A stretch of DNA of 44,681 bases from the NCBI GenBank assembly GCA_023455425.1, contig JAEYCM010000041.1, positions 1-44,681 of the forward strand. Direction: 5' to 3'. Under the pieces are notes generated by a model. That model saw nothing but the letters and a program-made list of their open reading frames with translations. It did no database searches and had not been told where the DNA came from. The translations under genes and the position numbers were made by a program. Positions 24,352 to 32,613 of the stretch are shown here, one piece after another; the first letter of the stretch is position 1; each line of letters begins with the position of its first letter. This DNA comes from Bacillota bacterium (GTDB lineage Bacteria; Bacillota; Clostridia; Christensenellales; CAG-138).

Positions 24352-25140
24352 ATGAAACGCAGCATTCTTTTGCCCTTGTTTTTTCTGTCAGCGCTTTTGT
24401 TTGTGCCGCAGGCGGAGGCCGCAACGCCGTCTCCCACAACGGGCACGCAGTTGATCGTATATGAGGATACAGGGGAAATCGTCGCTATGATCCAAACGCG
24501 CCTGCGCGAACTGGGCTATTTTCATTTTAAGGCGACGGGCAGCTTTTTGAGCATGACGCGCAGCGCGGTAATCGAGTTTCAAAAGAACCAGGTCTCGCAG
24601 GACGGCACAGCTATTATCGCAGACGGTACGGTAGGCGCTCAGAGCATGGAATTGCTCTTTTCTCTGAATGCTGCGCGCGCGGCCATCCCGCAGGAAGTAC
24701 ATATCCCCATCGGCGAGCGCTCAAACGGCAGCCAAACAAAGACCGGAACGCTCCTGACCTGGGCGGAGGTCAAGGAACAGCTGACCGTAGGCCAGACATA
24801 TGCGCTTGAGGATTTTAACACCGGCGTCACCTTCAATATGGTTTATACGGGCGGCGAACAGCACGCTGAAATGGAAAGCGCCACTGCTAACGACGCCACG
24901 GTATACAAAGAAACGTTCGGCGGGGCGTACAATTATTCCAAGCGCCCCATGCTCATCACCATAAATAGTACGCTTGTGGCCTGCTCCTTGCAGGGGCAGC
25001 CGCACGGAACAGATACGGTGGAGCGCAACGATATGGTGGGCCACGCGTGCCTGTATTTTAACGAAAGCAAATCCCATGTAGGGCAACTGCCCGATGTGGA
25101 GCATATCAACAACGTCTTTGCGGCGGCAGGAAAAACTTAA
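24352..25140 (+). CDS. Secreted peptidoglycan-binding domain protein
   Basis: 262 residues. A signal peptide (KRSILLPLFFLSALLFVPQ with AEA cleavage site) is followed by a PG_binding_1 domain (about 45-100: VAMIQTRLRELGYFHFKATGS, RSAVIEFQKNQ). The C-terminal 130 residues form a domain seen in other clostridial exported proteins, with LVACSLQGQPHG, VGHACLYFNESKSHVG and DVEHINNVFAAAG; its His residues (PHG, GHA, SHVG, EHI) suggest a metal or catalytic site, but I know no assigned activity. TTAGGAGGG precedes the ATG at 24352. Single gene ending at a strong bidirectional terminator. Confidence 0.85.
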   Translation: MKRSILLPLFFLSALLFVPQAEAATPSPTTGTQLIVYEDTGEIVAMIQTRLRELGYFHFKATGSFLSMTRSAVIEFQKNQVSQDGTAIIADGTVGAQSMELLFSLNAARAAIPQEVHIPIGERSNGSQTKTGTLLTWAEVKEQLTVGQTYALEDFNTGVTFNMVYTGGEQHAEMESATANDATVYKETFGGAYNYSKRPMLITINSTLVACSLQGQPHGTDTVERNDMVGHACLYFNESKSHVGQLPDVEHINNVFAAAGKT

Positions 25141-25160
25141 AAGCGCGCAAAAACGCATGA

Positions 25161-25190
25161 AAAAACCGGAGGATGCTTCCTCCGGTTTTT
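25161..25190. terminator. Bidirectional terminator between the peptidoglycan-binding gene and pfp
   Basis: A perfect 13-bp stem (AAAAACCGGAGGA / TCCTCCGGTTTTT) with a 4-nt TGCT loop; T-runs on both strands serve both convergent genes. Confidence 0.93.
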
Positions 25191-25205
25191 GTTCTATCGT
25201 GACTG

Positions 25206-26456
25206 TTATTGGGCTTTGATCTTCCTGAGCTTTGCGAAGCGGGGCAGACCATTTTCCAGGACCATATTGGGCTGGCCCTGAATGAGCGGCAGCGCATAGT
25301 CGATATAAGCGGCGGATACATTGTTGCCTTCTTCGTTGATCCACTCCAGCGGCACCTTCTTTTCGGTGTTGGCGACGTCGGCCAAATCCATCAGCTTGAT
25401 GTTGCAGACGTAGTTGCCGTTCGCGTCGGCGGAGCGCTCAAAGCCCACCATCTTGTCCGTAATACCGGCGACGGCAGATTCCACCGCAGTTTTACCGGAA
25501 AGGAAGGATTCCTGTACGTCCGTTTCGGATGCGCAGTGGGCCGCGCAGCGCTGCAATAGGGAGAATTCAATGCCGCGAACCTTCGCGCCGGTCTTTGCCT
25601 TGAGGATGTTGGCAAGGTTGGAGGCAAGGCCGCCAAGCTGCTTGTGGCCAAAAGCGTCGACAGGGGCGTTTTCCGCGCCGTATTCGGCAATCAGCTTGCC
25701 GCTGGCGTCATGGATGCCTTCGGAAACAGCCACAATGCACTTGCCGTTCTTTTTATAAACGGCCTGTACGTCCGCAATGAACTTGTCCATATCAAAATCG
25801 CGCTCGGGCAGGTAGATGAGGTCCGGGCCCTGGCCATAGTGGGAAGCGATCGCGGCGGCGGCAGTCAGCCAGCCCGCGTGACGGCCCATGATCTCCAGCA
25901 CGCAGACCATACCGGTGTCATATACGCGCGCATCGAGGTAGAGTTCCATGCAGCTGGTTGCGATGTATTTTGCGGCGGAAGCGTAGCCGGGGCAGTGGTC
26001 GGTTCCAAAAAGATCGTTGTCGATGGTCTTGGGAACGCCCATAATGCGGCAGGAATAGCCGACTTTCTGCATGTACTTGGAGATTTTGTTGCAGGTATCC
26101 ATGGAGTCGTTGCCGCCATTGTAGAAGAAATAGCGGACATCGTATTTTTTGAAGATCTCGAGGATGCGCTTATAATCCGTATCGTCCACTTCGCTATCCT
26201 TGAGCTTGTAGCGGCAGGAGCCGAGCGCGGAGGAAGGCGTATGCAGCAACAGCTCAAGCTCTTTTGCGTCTTCCTGGCCCATGTCGTAGAGCACATCGTC
26301 GAGCACCCCGCGGATACCGTGGGCCGCGCCATAAACTTTTGTAATGGCTTCGCTGTCAAGCGCGGCGCGGATTACGCCATACGCGCTTGCGTTGATCACA
26401 GACGTCGGGCCGCCGGACTGGCCGATGATACAGGCGCCTTTTAAGACTTCACTCAT
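25206..26456 (-). CDS. pfp: Diphosphate--fructose-6-phosphate 1-phosphotransferase (PPi-PFK)
   Basis: 416 residues. The phosphofructokinase fold is shown by GQSGGPTSVINAS, FYNGGNDSMDT and MGVPKTIDNDLFGTDHCPG. The Lys in PKTIDND and the Asp in GGND are the residues that favour pyrophosphate over ATP. It reversibly phosphorylates fructose-6-P with PPi, common in anaerobic Clostridia. GGAGGTAATGTATT precedes the ATG. Single gene with the bidirectional terminator downstream. Confidence 0.95.
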   Translation of the reverse strand: MSEVLKGACIIGQSGGPTSVINASAYGVIRAALDSEAITKVYGAAHGIRGVLDDVLYDMGQEDAKELELLLHTPSSALGSCRYKLKDSEVDDTDYKRILEIFKKYDVRYFFYNGGNDSMDTCNKISKYMQKVGYSCRIMGVPKTIDNDLFGTDHCPGYASAAKYIATSCMELYLDARVYDTGMVCVLEIMGRHAGWLTAAAAIASHYGQGPDLIYLPERDFDMDKFIADVQAVYKKNGKCIVAVSEGIHDASGKLIAEYGAENAPVDAFGHKQLGGLASNLANILKAKTGAKVRGIEFSLLQRCAAHCASETDVQESFLSGKTAVESAVAGITDKMVGFERSADANGNYVCNIKLMDLADVANTEKKVPLEWINEEGNNVSAAYIDYALPLIQGQPNMVLENGLPRFAKLRKIKAQ

Positions 26457-26645
26457 AATACATTACCTCCAGAACATATGTAATTAAAACTTTTTTGATC
26501 CGCTTTTCGGGGGCGGGACAATGCTTTAGGCGGAATTCGTCGAACACCGCCATCTTTTCGACTATACAGCATTTTTTTCGGTTTCGCAACGCTTTACCAA
26601 TAGAATGCAGGCTTATGGGAACCGGAAGTAACGATAATTTTTAAG

Positions 26646-26667
26646 TTTTGACGAACATTCGTCAAAA
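26646..26667. promoter_or_regulatory. Perfect 22-bp palindrome upstream of the DUF5685 gene (operator candidate)
   Basis: Arms TTTTGACGAA and TTCGTCAAAA around CA, in the 287-bp gap between pfp and the DUF5685 gene. TATGAT at 26681-26686 is a possible -10, with the right arm at the -35 position. The gap also has a GGACG/CGTCC hairpin near 26705 and nothing else. Confidence 0.5.
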
Positions 26668-26743
26668 AACACTGGTAGAGTATGATTTCGGGATGATAAA
26701 ATGTAGGACGTAAAACCGTCCCCCCTTCTGAAAGGCGGCTTCC

Positions 26744-27586
26744 ATGTTCGGTTATGTAAGGCCCCACAAACCGGAACTCAAAGTGCGTGAGCTTGCGCAG
26801 TACCAGGCGTGGTATTGCAGTTTGTGCAAGACCCTCCGGCAAACATATGGCCAGATTCCCCGTCTTGTGCTGGATTACGATTGCACGTTCTTCGCGCTTT
26901 TGCTTGCGGGCATATCCGGCGAGGAGTATGCTTGTGCGCCCGGGCGGTGCGGTTACAAGCCGTTCAAAAAAAAAGCGCCGGTCATCGGCCCGTGTGAAGC
27001 GCTCTCTTACGCTTCGGATATCAATGTGTTATTGTATTATTATAAACTTGCCGACGATTATCGGGATGAAGGCAGCGTTCCCGCTTTTGTGGGGCGCGCG
27101 GCGCTCAAAGCCGCGGCAAAACTTGCGGCAAAACGCCGGCCGGAAGCGGCACAGGCGATCGCTTCGGGCATTGCGCTGCTTTCTGAACTGGAGCAAAAGA
27201 AAGAGCCGCTGATAGACGTTGTGGCGGACGCGTTCGCCAATATTCTCAAACAGCTTGCTCTGGGATATGATAAACTTACCAAGAAGCAAAAAACCGCGCT
27301 TTCCTGGCTTGCCTACCATATGGGACGCTGGATCTACCTTGCCGATGCATGGGAGGACCGCAAAAAGGATGAAAAAGCGGGTTCCTACAACCCGTTCCTG
27401 ATCGCAAACGCTACCGAGGAGCGCGCTTCCTTTTTGCTTTACGCATCCCTGCATGAAATGGAAAACGCCTGCGATTTGTTGGAGTTCAAGTCCAATCAGG
27501 GCTTGATTGAAAATATCATCTATCAGGGCTGCCGCTTTCAAACAAAGCGGGTGCTGGAAGGAGTCAAGAAGGATGAATCCGTATAA
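26744..27586 (+). CDS. DUF5685 family protein
   Basis: 280 residues, mostly helical. The start MFGYVRPHKPELKVRELAQY and the early Cys pair YCSLCKTLRQTYG are typical of DUF5685; a further Cys pair is CAPGRCGYKP. A conserved acidic patch (KLADDYRDEG, LADAWEDRKKDEKAGSYNP) resembles the DDxxD arrangement of prenyl-transferring helical folds, but no enzyme activity is known to me. AAAGGCGG precedes the ATG. Overlaps the DnaJ-like gene by 14 bp, so the two are co-translated, a pairing found in other Clostridia. Confidence 0.85.
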   Translation: MFGYVRPHKPELKVRELAQYQAWYCSLCKTLRQTYGQIPRLVLDYDCTFFALLLAGISGEEYACAPGRCGYKPFKKKAPVIGPCEALSYASDINVLLYYYKLADDYRDEGSVPAFVGRAALKAAAKLAAKRRPEAAQAIASGIALLSELEQKKEPLIDVVADAFANILKQLALGYDKLTKKQKTALSWLAYHMGRWIYLADAWEDRKKDEKAGSYNPFLIANATEERASFLLYASLHEMENACDLLEFKSNQGLIENIIYQGCRFQTKRVLEGVKKDESV

Positions 27587-28205
27587 GGTTTTGGGCGTGA
27601 GCGAAGACGCGACGCAGGAAGAGATCCGCGCCGCGTATCTTGCGCTTGTAAAAAAATACCACCCCGACAAATTCACGGATAATCCGCTCAAAGAGCTTGC
27701 CAACGAAAAGCTCAAGGAGATCAATGAAGCGTACGAACTGCTGACCAAGAAAAACTCCACCACTTCTTCCTCGACACGCCGGGACAATAGTTCCTATGGC
27801 TCCTATGGCGGTGCGTACAGCGGGACGGGCGGCTCCTATTCCGGCCCTTCCGCGGCGGAATTCGCCCGCGCGCGCTCCTTCATTAACCAGAATAATTTGC
27901 AGGCGGCAAAGCAGGTGCTCGATTCGATTTCCGTGCGAAACGCGGAATGGTACTATCTCTATGGCGTCATCTACCTGCGCCAGGGCTGGTATGACAAAGC
28001 GCGGGAATATCTTTCCATGGCATACGAGCAGGAACCGGGCAACGCGGAATACCGCAACGCCTATGCCGCGGTCAACAACGCGGGCAATCCTTTTGGGCGA
28101 AGCGCCGGAAACGGATCCGGTCAGTATGCGGGCGGCTGCTCCACCTGCGATATCTGTTCCGCGCTTATTTGCCTGGATTGCTGCTGTGACGGCCACCTTT
28201 GCTGA
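27573..28205 (+). CDS. J-domain protein with Gly/Ser linker, TPR-like region and Cys-rich tail
   Basis: 210 residues. The J-domain (1-65) contains the HPDK motif (KKYHPDKFTDN) and starts NPYKVLGVSEDATQEE. A Ser/Tyr/Gly linker follows (about 70-95), then a TPR-like pair of helices (ARSFINQNNLQAAKQVLDSI, WYYLYGVIYLRQGWYDKARE). The last 22 residues hold eight Cys (CSTCDICSALICLDCCCDGH). It should stimulate DnaK on particular clients; DUF5685 protein is a likely partner. AAGGAG precedes the ATG at 27573; an upstream start at 27507 lies in the previous gene. Confidence 0.9.
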   Translation: MNPYKVLGVSEDATQEEIRAAYLALVKKYHPDKFTDNPLKELANEKLKEINEAYELLTKKNSTTSSSTRRDNSSYGSYGGAYSGTGGSYSGPSAAEFARARSFINQNNLQAAKQVLDSISVRNAEWYYLYGVIYLRQGWYDKAREYLSMAYEQEPGNAEYRNAYAAVNNAGNPFGRSAGNGSGQYAGGCSTCDICSALICLDCCCDGHLC

Positions 28206-28218
28206 GGAGGGGAGGGCA

Positions 28219-28758
28219 ATGAACAGAAGGCTGTCCCCATCCAAACAGCTCACGCTGGGCGCAATGGTTACGGCGCTTACCATATTGAGCCTGTACGCGG
28301 TTGCGGTGCTGCCTTTTGGCTCTGTTCCGCTCTATTTTCTTGCTTCCATGTTTATCTATGTGCTTGCGTGCGAGGGGGCTTATACGGCGGCAATCATCTC
28401 CTTTTTCGCCAGCGCCGCGTTATCATTCCTTCTACTGCCGGATAAGATCCCCGTACTTTTCTATGTCGCGCTTCTGGGGCATTTTGGCATATTTCGTACG
28501 GCGCTGCAGGGGCGCGTACAGGGCAGATTTCTGTTGATGCTCATTAAGCTTTTATATTGCGATGTTTTTGCCGGAGCGGGGCTTTACCTTGGGATATACG
28601 TCTTAGGCGGTCTACCCTTGACGCTTCCTGCTGCGCTTCCGGTCTGGGCGATCGTTGTGCTCTCCCAGGTGGCAATCTTAGCGTATGATATTTTGTATGC
28701 CATCAGCGCGGGCATTTATGAGGCACGGTTCCGCCGGGCGATCGTGCCGAGAAGATAG
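28219..28758 (+). CDS. Integral membrane protein, possibly ECF-transporter S-component-like
   Basis: 179 residues with five to six hydrophobic helices, starting at ATG 28219 with GAGGAGGGGAGGG upstream. LTLGAMVTALTILSLYAVAV resembles the first helix of substrate-binding S components of ECF transporters, and the size fits. No ATPase or T-component gene is near, and I see no substrate signature. Co-directional, 13 bp after the J-domain gene, followed by a terminator. Confidence 0.6.
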   Translation: MNRRLSPSKQLTLGAMVTALTILSLYAVAVLPFGSVPLYFLASMFIYVLACEGAYTAAIISFFASAALSFLLLPDKIPVLFYVALLGHFGIFRTALQGRVQGRFLLMLIKLLYCDVFAGAGLYLGIYVLGGLPLTLPAALPVWAIVVLSQVAILAYDILYAISAGIYEARFRRAIVPRR

Positions 28759-28787
28759 CGCCTCCATAACAGAAAAGAACGATACTG

Positions 28788-28819
28788 ACGCATCCTAAAA
28801 AGGGATGCGTTTTTGTTTT
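28788..28819 (+). terminator. Terminator of the DUF5685-DnaJ-membrane protein operon
   Basis: ACGCATCC / GGATGCGT stem with a 7-nt loop, followed by TTTTTGTTTT. Confidence 0.9.
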
Positions 28820-28907
28820 CTTCTACAGTTCTATCCGCTGTTAAAACCGCACAGAGTGGGAATGATATGTAGTACGCCGTTTCTTTTAAAAAGGGCGTGA
28901 AAGCTAT

Positions 28908-31298
28908 ATGGGGGAGGCAAATCGATTGCGCAGGCAAGCGGAAAAGAAAGAAAAGAGAACACCGGAGCAAAAGGCGCGGCGCGGCCGCGCGATACGGCGT
29001 GTTTTATTGGGGCTGACGCTGCTCTGTTTGTCCTTTGTGATGTTTGGCGCTGTCTATGTGCTGCGCCTGGACGCGTGGGAAGCGTTTGACGCAAGCCGCA
29101 TTTTGGGCGCGCCCCAGTCGCTTCTCGTGTATGATAAGGGCGGCGCCGAGGTAAGCTGTCTTTCCGCAAAAGAAACGCGCATCGATGTCCCGTTGCGCGA
29201 CGTCCCCATGCATGTCCGCTATGCGTTTATTTCCGCGGAAGACAACCGCTTCTACGAACATATCGGCGTGGACTTTATACGCATCTTGGGCGCGGCCTGG
29301 GAAGATATCAAGGCGGGCGGCTATGTGCAGGGCGCGTCCACCATCAGCCAGCAGCTTGTCAAACTCAGTCATCTCACCAACGAAAAGCTGATGTCCCGCA
29401 AGCTGGAAGAGGCGGTGCTTGCCTACCAGATGGAGCAGCAATACTCCAAGGATGAAATACTGGAGATGTACCTCAATTATGTGTATTTCGGCGGCGGATT
29501 CTATGGTATAGAGGCCGCGGCGCGGGGATATTTTGGTGTACACGCCAGCGAATTGAGCGTAGCACAGGCCGCCCAGCTTGCCGGCATACTCAAATCCCCC
29601 TCGCATTATGCGCCGCATCTGGATATGGAAGCAAGCGTAGAGCGGCGCAACCTTGTGCTGCGCCTGATGCAGGAATACGGCTACATCGATGAGCAGAGCC
29701 GTAACGCAGCCCAGGAAGAGCCCGTTACGCTCGTGAATGGCTTAAATCAGGAAAAGCGCGGGTATTATATTGACCTTGCGCTGGAGCAGGCTTGCGATAA
29801 TCTGGGCGTTTCCATGGATGAACTGTTGTCAGGCGGATACCGCCTGTATACCGCAATGGATACGCAGTTGCAGGCGCGCTGCGAGGAAGTATTAAAAGAC
29901 CCCGCCATGTTCCCGGAGGAAGCGGGGGACGCCCAGGCCGCATTGGTCGTGGTAGATGCAAATACGGGCGGCGTCGCCGCGCTTATGGGCGGCAGGGAAA
30001 GTTCCACGGCGCTTGCCTATAACCGCGCCACGCGCATCAGGCGGCAGCCCGGCTCGGTCATTAAGCCCATCATCGCCTATGCCCCGGCGCTTGAAGAGTA
30101 CCGGTATACCACAGTCTCCATGCTGCTTGACGAACCTACGGATTTTAACGGCTACAAGCCGGAAAATTTTAATGAGAAATACCGCGGATGGGTGACGATG
30201 CGGGAATCGGTTGCCCAATCCCTCAATATCCCCGCCGTCAAGGTGCTTGACGATATCGGAGTAAACACGGGCAAACGCTTTGCAGAAAGTGTCGGTATAT
30301 CGTTTGATGAACAGGATACCAGCCTTGCGCTCGCTTTAGGCGGCTTTACATATGGCGTTTCGCCTTACCAGATTGCGGGCGCGTATACAGCGTTTGCAAC
30401 TGGCGGGCTATACTCCACGCCGTCCCTCGTCCTTTCCGTCACCGATAGCGCGGGCAATTCGCTCTATACCTATGCGCCCGAGCGCATGCGCGTCATGAGT
30501 GAAGAAAACGCCTATATTTTAAGCGACATGCTTCAAAGCGCCATCAGCGAAGGGACCGGACACAGGTTGGGCGAACTGGATTTTGCCCTGGCGGGAAAGA
30601 CTGGCACAACAGGACAGGGGGAAGGCAACCGCGACGCATGGATGGCGGCCTACAACTCCGAATATGCAGCCGCGGTGTGGATGGGATATGATGATGACGC
30701 TGGCGGAAGACTGCCGCAGGATGCGACCGGCGGCAAATATCCCGCCATGATACTTTCCGAGGTGTTTTCCAAGCTCTATGAAAATAAGGAAGCTCCCGTA
30801 TTCCAAAAGCCCGCGGGCGTGCTGGAGGTGCGGCTGGATGGCTATACGCTGGAAAATGCGCATATGGCCGTGCTTGCAAGCGCGCTTACCCCGCCGGGCT
30901 CTGTCGTCCGGGAAGTATTTGCCGCAGGGACCGAACCTGAAAATGTAAGCGATTACTGGGTGGTACCGCAGCCCCCGACGACATTCCTTTCCCAGTTGGA
31001 TGCGGAAGGCAAGGTGCAGCTGACATTTATGCCGATGCAAAGCTTTATGCTCTACCGGCTATACCGCGAGGACAGCCATGGCGTGGCTTTGTTGCTTGGA
31101 GAATGGCCCGGCGGCAACGGCGCCGTTCATTATACGGATACGACGGTGGAGCCGGGAAAGACGTATGATTATTATGTGATTCCCGCACATCCGCAGCTTA
31201 CAATCGGCGGAAAACAGGTGGTAGGTCCCGCTACCAAACGGCTTACGGTCCATATTCCCGCCAATCCCTTTATTGCCGGAGGCGAAATAACCGAATAG
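28908..31298 (+). CDS. Class A penicillin-binding protein (transglycosylase/transpeptidase)
   Basis: 796 residues, PBP1A type. Basic cytoplasmic start, one membrane helix (about 30-52), a GT51 glycosyltransferase domain with catalytic Glu near 111 (ISAEDNRFYEHIGVD) and GASTISQQLVKL, then a transpeptidase domain with SVIK near 382, SLN (AQSLNIPAVK) and KTGTT near 564. The C-terminal 110 residues look like a fibronectin type III domain (VQLTFMPMQSFMLYRLYRED). It polymerises and cross-links peptidoglycan. ATG at 28908 has a weak site; an in-frame TTG at 28926 has GGGGGAGG eight bases upstream and may be the true start. Single gene. Confidence 0.94.
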   Translation: MGEANRLRRQAEKKEKRTPEQKARRGRAIRRVLLGLTLLCLSFVMFGAVYVLRLDAWEAFDASRILGAPQSLLVYDKGGAEVSCLSAKETRIDVPLRDVPMHVRYAFISAEDNRFYEHIGVDFIRILGAAWEDIKAGGYVQGASTISQQLVKLSHLTNEKLMSRKLEEAVLAYQMEQQYSKDEILEMYLNYVYFGGGFYGIEAAARGYFGVHASELSVAQAAQLAGILKSPSHYAPHLDMEASVERRNLVLRLMQEYGYIDEQSRNAAQEEPVTLVNGLNQEKRGYYIDLALEQACDNLGVSMDELLSGGYRLYTAMDTQLQARCEEVLKDPAMFPEEAGDAQAALVVVDANTGGVAALMGGRESSTALAYNRATRIRRQPGSVIKPIIAYAPALEEYRYTTVSMLLDEPTDFNGYKPENFNEKYRGWVTMRESVAQSLNIPAVKVLDDIGVNTGKRFAESVGISFDEQDTSLALALGGFTYGVSPYQIAGAYTAFATGGLYSTPSLVLSVTDSAGNSLYTYAPERMRVMSEENAYILSDMLQSAISEGTGHRLGELDFALAGKTGTTGQGEGNRDAWMAAYNSEYAAAVWMGYDDDAGGRLPQDATGGKYPAMILSEVFSKLYENKEAPVFQKPAGVLEVRLDGYTLENAHMAVLASALTPPGSVVREVFAAGTEPENVSDYWVVPQPPTTFLSQLDAEGKVQLTFMPMQSFMLYRLYREDSHGVALLLGEWPGGNGAVHYTDTTVEPGKTYDYYVIPAHPQLTIGGKQVVGPATKRLTVHIPANPFIAGGEITE

Positions 31299-31328
31299 AA
31301 GAGGGCAATGGCCGCGTATTAGAAGTGC

Positions 31329-31357
31329 TTGCAGCAAAACGGCGTATATTATATACT
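31329..31357 (+). promoter_or_regulatory. Vegetative promoter of the second GntR gene
   Basis: TTGCAG (31329-31334), a 17-bp spacer and TATACT (31352-31357). Confidence 0.6.
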
Positions 31358-31474
31358 ATAAAGAAGAAAAAAGAGCTTCTTGTCTTTTGCATTTGGTGCA
31401 ACGGCGCACATGCGGGTACAGCAAATATAGCGGAATAAGGGGGATGCGCGCCTTGTCTTGGCGTTGCAACAACG

Positions 31475-32158
31475 ATGAGAGATCATGTCACTTTAAACTT
31501 GGGCCAAATTGCAAGCGAGATGCAACCGCGTTCCATGGCGGCCCGGGATTGGGTGTTTCAGGTATTGCGTGCGGCGATTGTCCGTGGTATTTTGCCGGGC
31601 GGCATGCCGTTAAGGCAGGATGAAATCTCCGCTTCGCTCAATGTCAGCCATATTCCCGTTCGCGAGGCGTTCCGCCAGTTGGAAGCGCAGGGGCTGGTCC
31701 GCATCTACCCCAACCGGGGCGCGGTTGTCAGCAAGCTGACATTGGAAGAGATGGAAGATATCATGGACGTGCGCACCTTGTTGGAGGTTGGCGCGCTCCG
31801 GGTGGCGATCCCCATCATGACGCAGGAGACCATCGATACCGCCCAGGCGATTATCGACGAGGCGCTGGGGGAAGACGAACCCAACCGGCTCGAAGAACTC
31901 AATTCCTGCTTCCACTTTACCCTGTACGAGCCGGTGCAAAATCAGATGTTGTTCCGGCTGATTGAGCAGATGCATGCGAATATCGACCGGTATATCCGGG
32001 TGTATTACAGCGACCCCATGCATCATGCTACCTCCAAGAAGCAGCATGCCGAACTTTTGGATGCATGCCGCGCGCGGGATATTGAACGCGCATGCAACAT
32101 TCTTTATGAACACATTGCGGATACGAAATCCCTGCTGGAACCCCGCTTAAAAAGCTGA
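31475..32158 (+). CDS. GntR family transcriptional regulator, FCD subfamily
   Basis: 227 residues. Winged helix near 25-90 (LRQDEISASLNVSHIPVREA, FRQLEAQGLVRIYPNRGAVV) and an FCD domain with the usual His residues (LNSCFHFTLYEP, KQHAELLDACRARD). Distinct from the GntR protein at 2421-3077. No clear ribosome site precedes the ATG at 31475, and the leader from the predicted promoter is about 110 nt. No catabolic gene is adjacent, so the target is unknown. Confidence 0.92.
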   Translation: MRDHVTLNLGQIASEMQPRSMAARDWVFQVLRAAIVRGILPGGMPLRQDEISASLNVSHIPVREAFRQLEAQGLVRIYPNRGAVVSKLTLEEMEDIMDVRTLLEVGALRVAIPIMTQETIDTAQAIIDEALGEDEPNRLEELNSCFHFTLYEPVQNQMLFRLIEQMHANIDRYIRVYYSDPMHHATSKKQHAELLDACRARDIERACNILYEHIADTKSLLEPRLKS

Positions 32159-32187
32159 ACGCTGAGTCAATATTGCATATTTAAATC

Positions 32188-32213
32188 TCCGCCGCTCTGC
32201 GGCGGATTTTTTT
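32188..32213 (+). terminator. Terminator of the second GntR gene
   Basis: TCCGCCGC-TCT-GCGGCGGA followed by seven T. Confidence 0.95.
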
Positions 32214-32223
32214 GTAAAAATGG

Positions 32224-32253
32224 TTGACACATTATATCGCCTGCCGATATAAT
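32224..32253 (+). promoter_or_regulatory. Promoter of the padR-DUF2812 operon
   Basis: TTGACA (32224-32229) and TATAAT (32248-32253), spacer 18 bp. The -10 lies inside the first operator palindrome. Confidence 0.8.
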
Positions 32254-32274
32254 TTATATCGTAGACCGATATAA
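32232..32274. promoter_or_regulatory. Two tandem PadR operators
   Basis: Two copies of TTATATCG-N5-CGATATAA lie at 32232-32252 and 32254-32274. Arms are identical, only the central five bases differ, and centres are 22 bp apart, about two helix turns. They cover the spacer, the -10 and the start region, so binding should block transcription. PadR autoregulation is well known; assignment of this protein to these sites is inferred. Confidence 0.75.
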
Positions 32275-32298
32275 CGGTTAACGAGCATGGGGGTAAGT

Positions 32299-32613
32299 AT
32301 GCAGGAGAACATTGCATTGACGGAAGCGGTATTTTATATTCTGCTTTCGCTGACGGAACCGCTGCATGGGTATGGCATTATGCAAAACGTCGCAAAACTG
32401 AGCAATGGGCGTGTCAATCTCGCAGCGGGCACGCTGTATGGCGCGCTCAACACACTGCTTGAAAAAGGCTGGATCCGTCTGCAGCCTACGGAAGAAGGCA
32501 TGCGAAAAAAAGAGTACGAGTTGACTCCTTTTGGACGGGTGGCGATTGAACAGGAAACGCTGCGTTTGAAAGAACTGCTTGACAATGCGCGGAAAATATT
32601 GGGGGAACGCTAA
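32299..32613 (+). CDS. PadR family transcriptional regulator
   Basis: 104 residues. Typical PadR winged helix (TEAVFYILLSLTEPLHGYGI, VNLAAGTLYGALNTLLEKGW, KKEYELTPFGRVAIEQE) with a short C-terminal dimerisation helix. ATG at 32299 has GGGGGT six bases upstream; an in-frame ATG at 32287 lies on top of that site. The stop codon touches the next start, so the pair is co-translated. Likely represses its own operon through the twin palindromes. Confidence 0.93.
   Translation: MQENIALTEAVFYILLSLTEPLHGYGIMQNVAKLSNGRVNLAAGTLYGALNTLLEKGWIRLQPTEEGMRKKEYELTPFGRVAIEQETLRLKELLDNARKILGER

Noticed and set aside
25644..26444. Plus-strand open frame of 266 codons opposite pfp
   Set aside because: Antisense shadow of a strongly supported enzyme, with no ribosome site.
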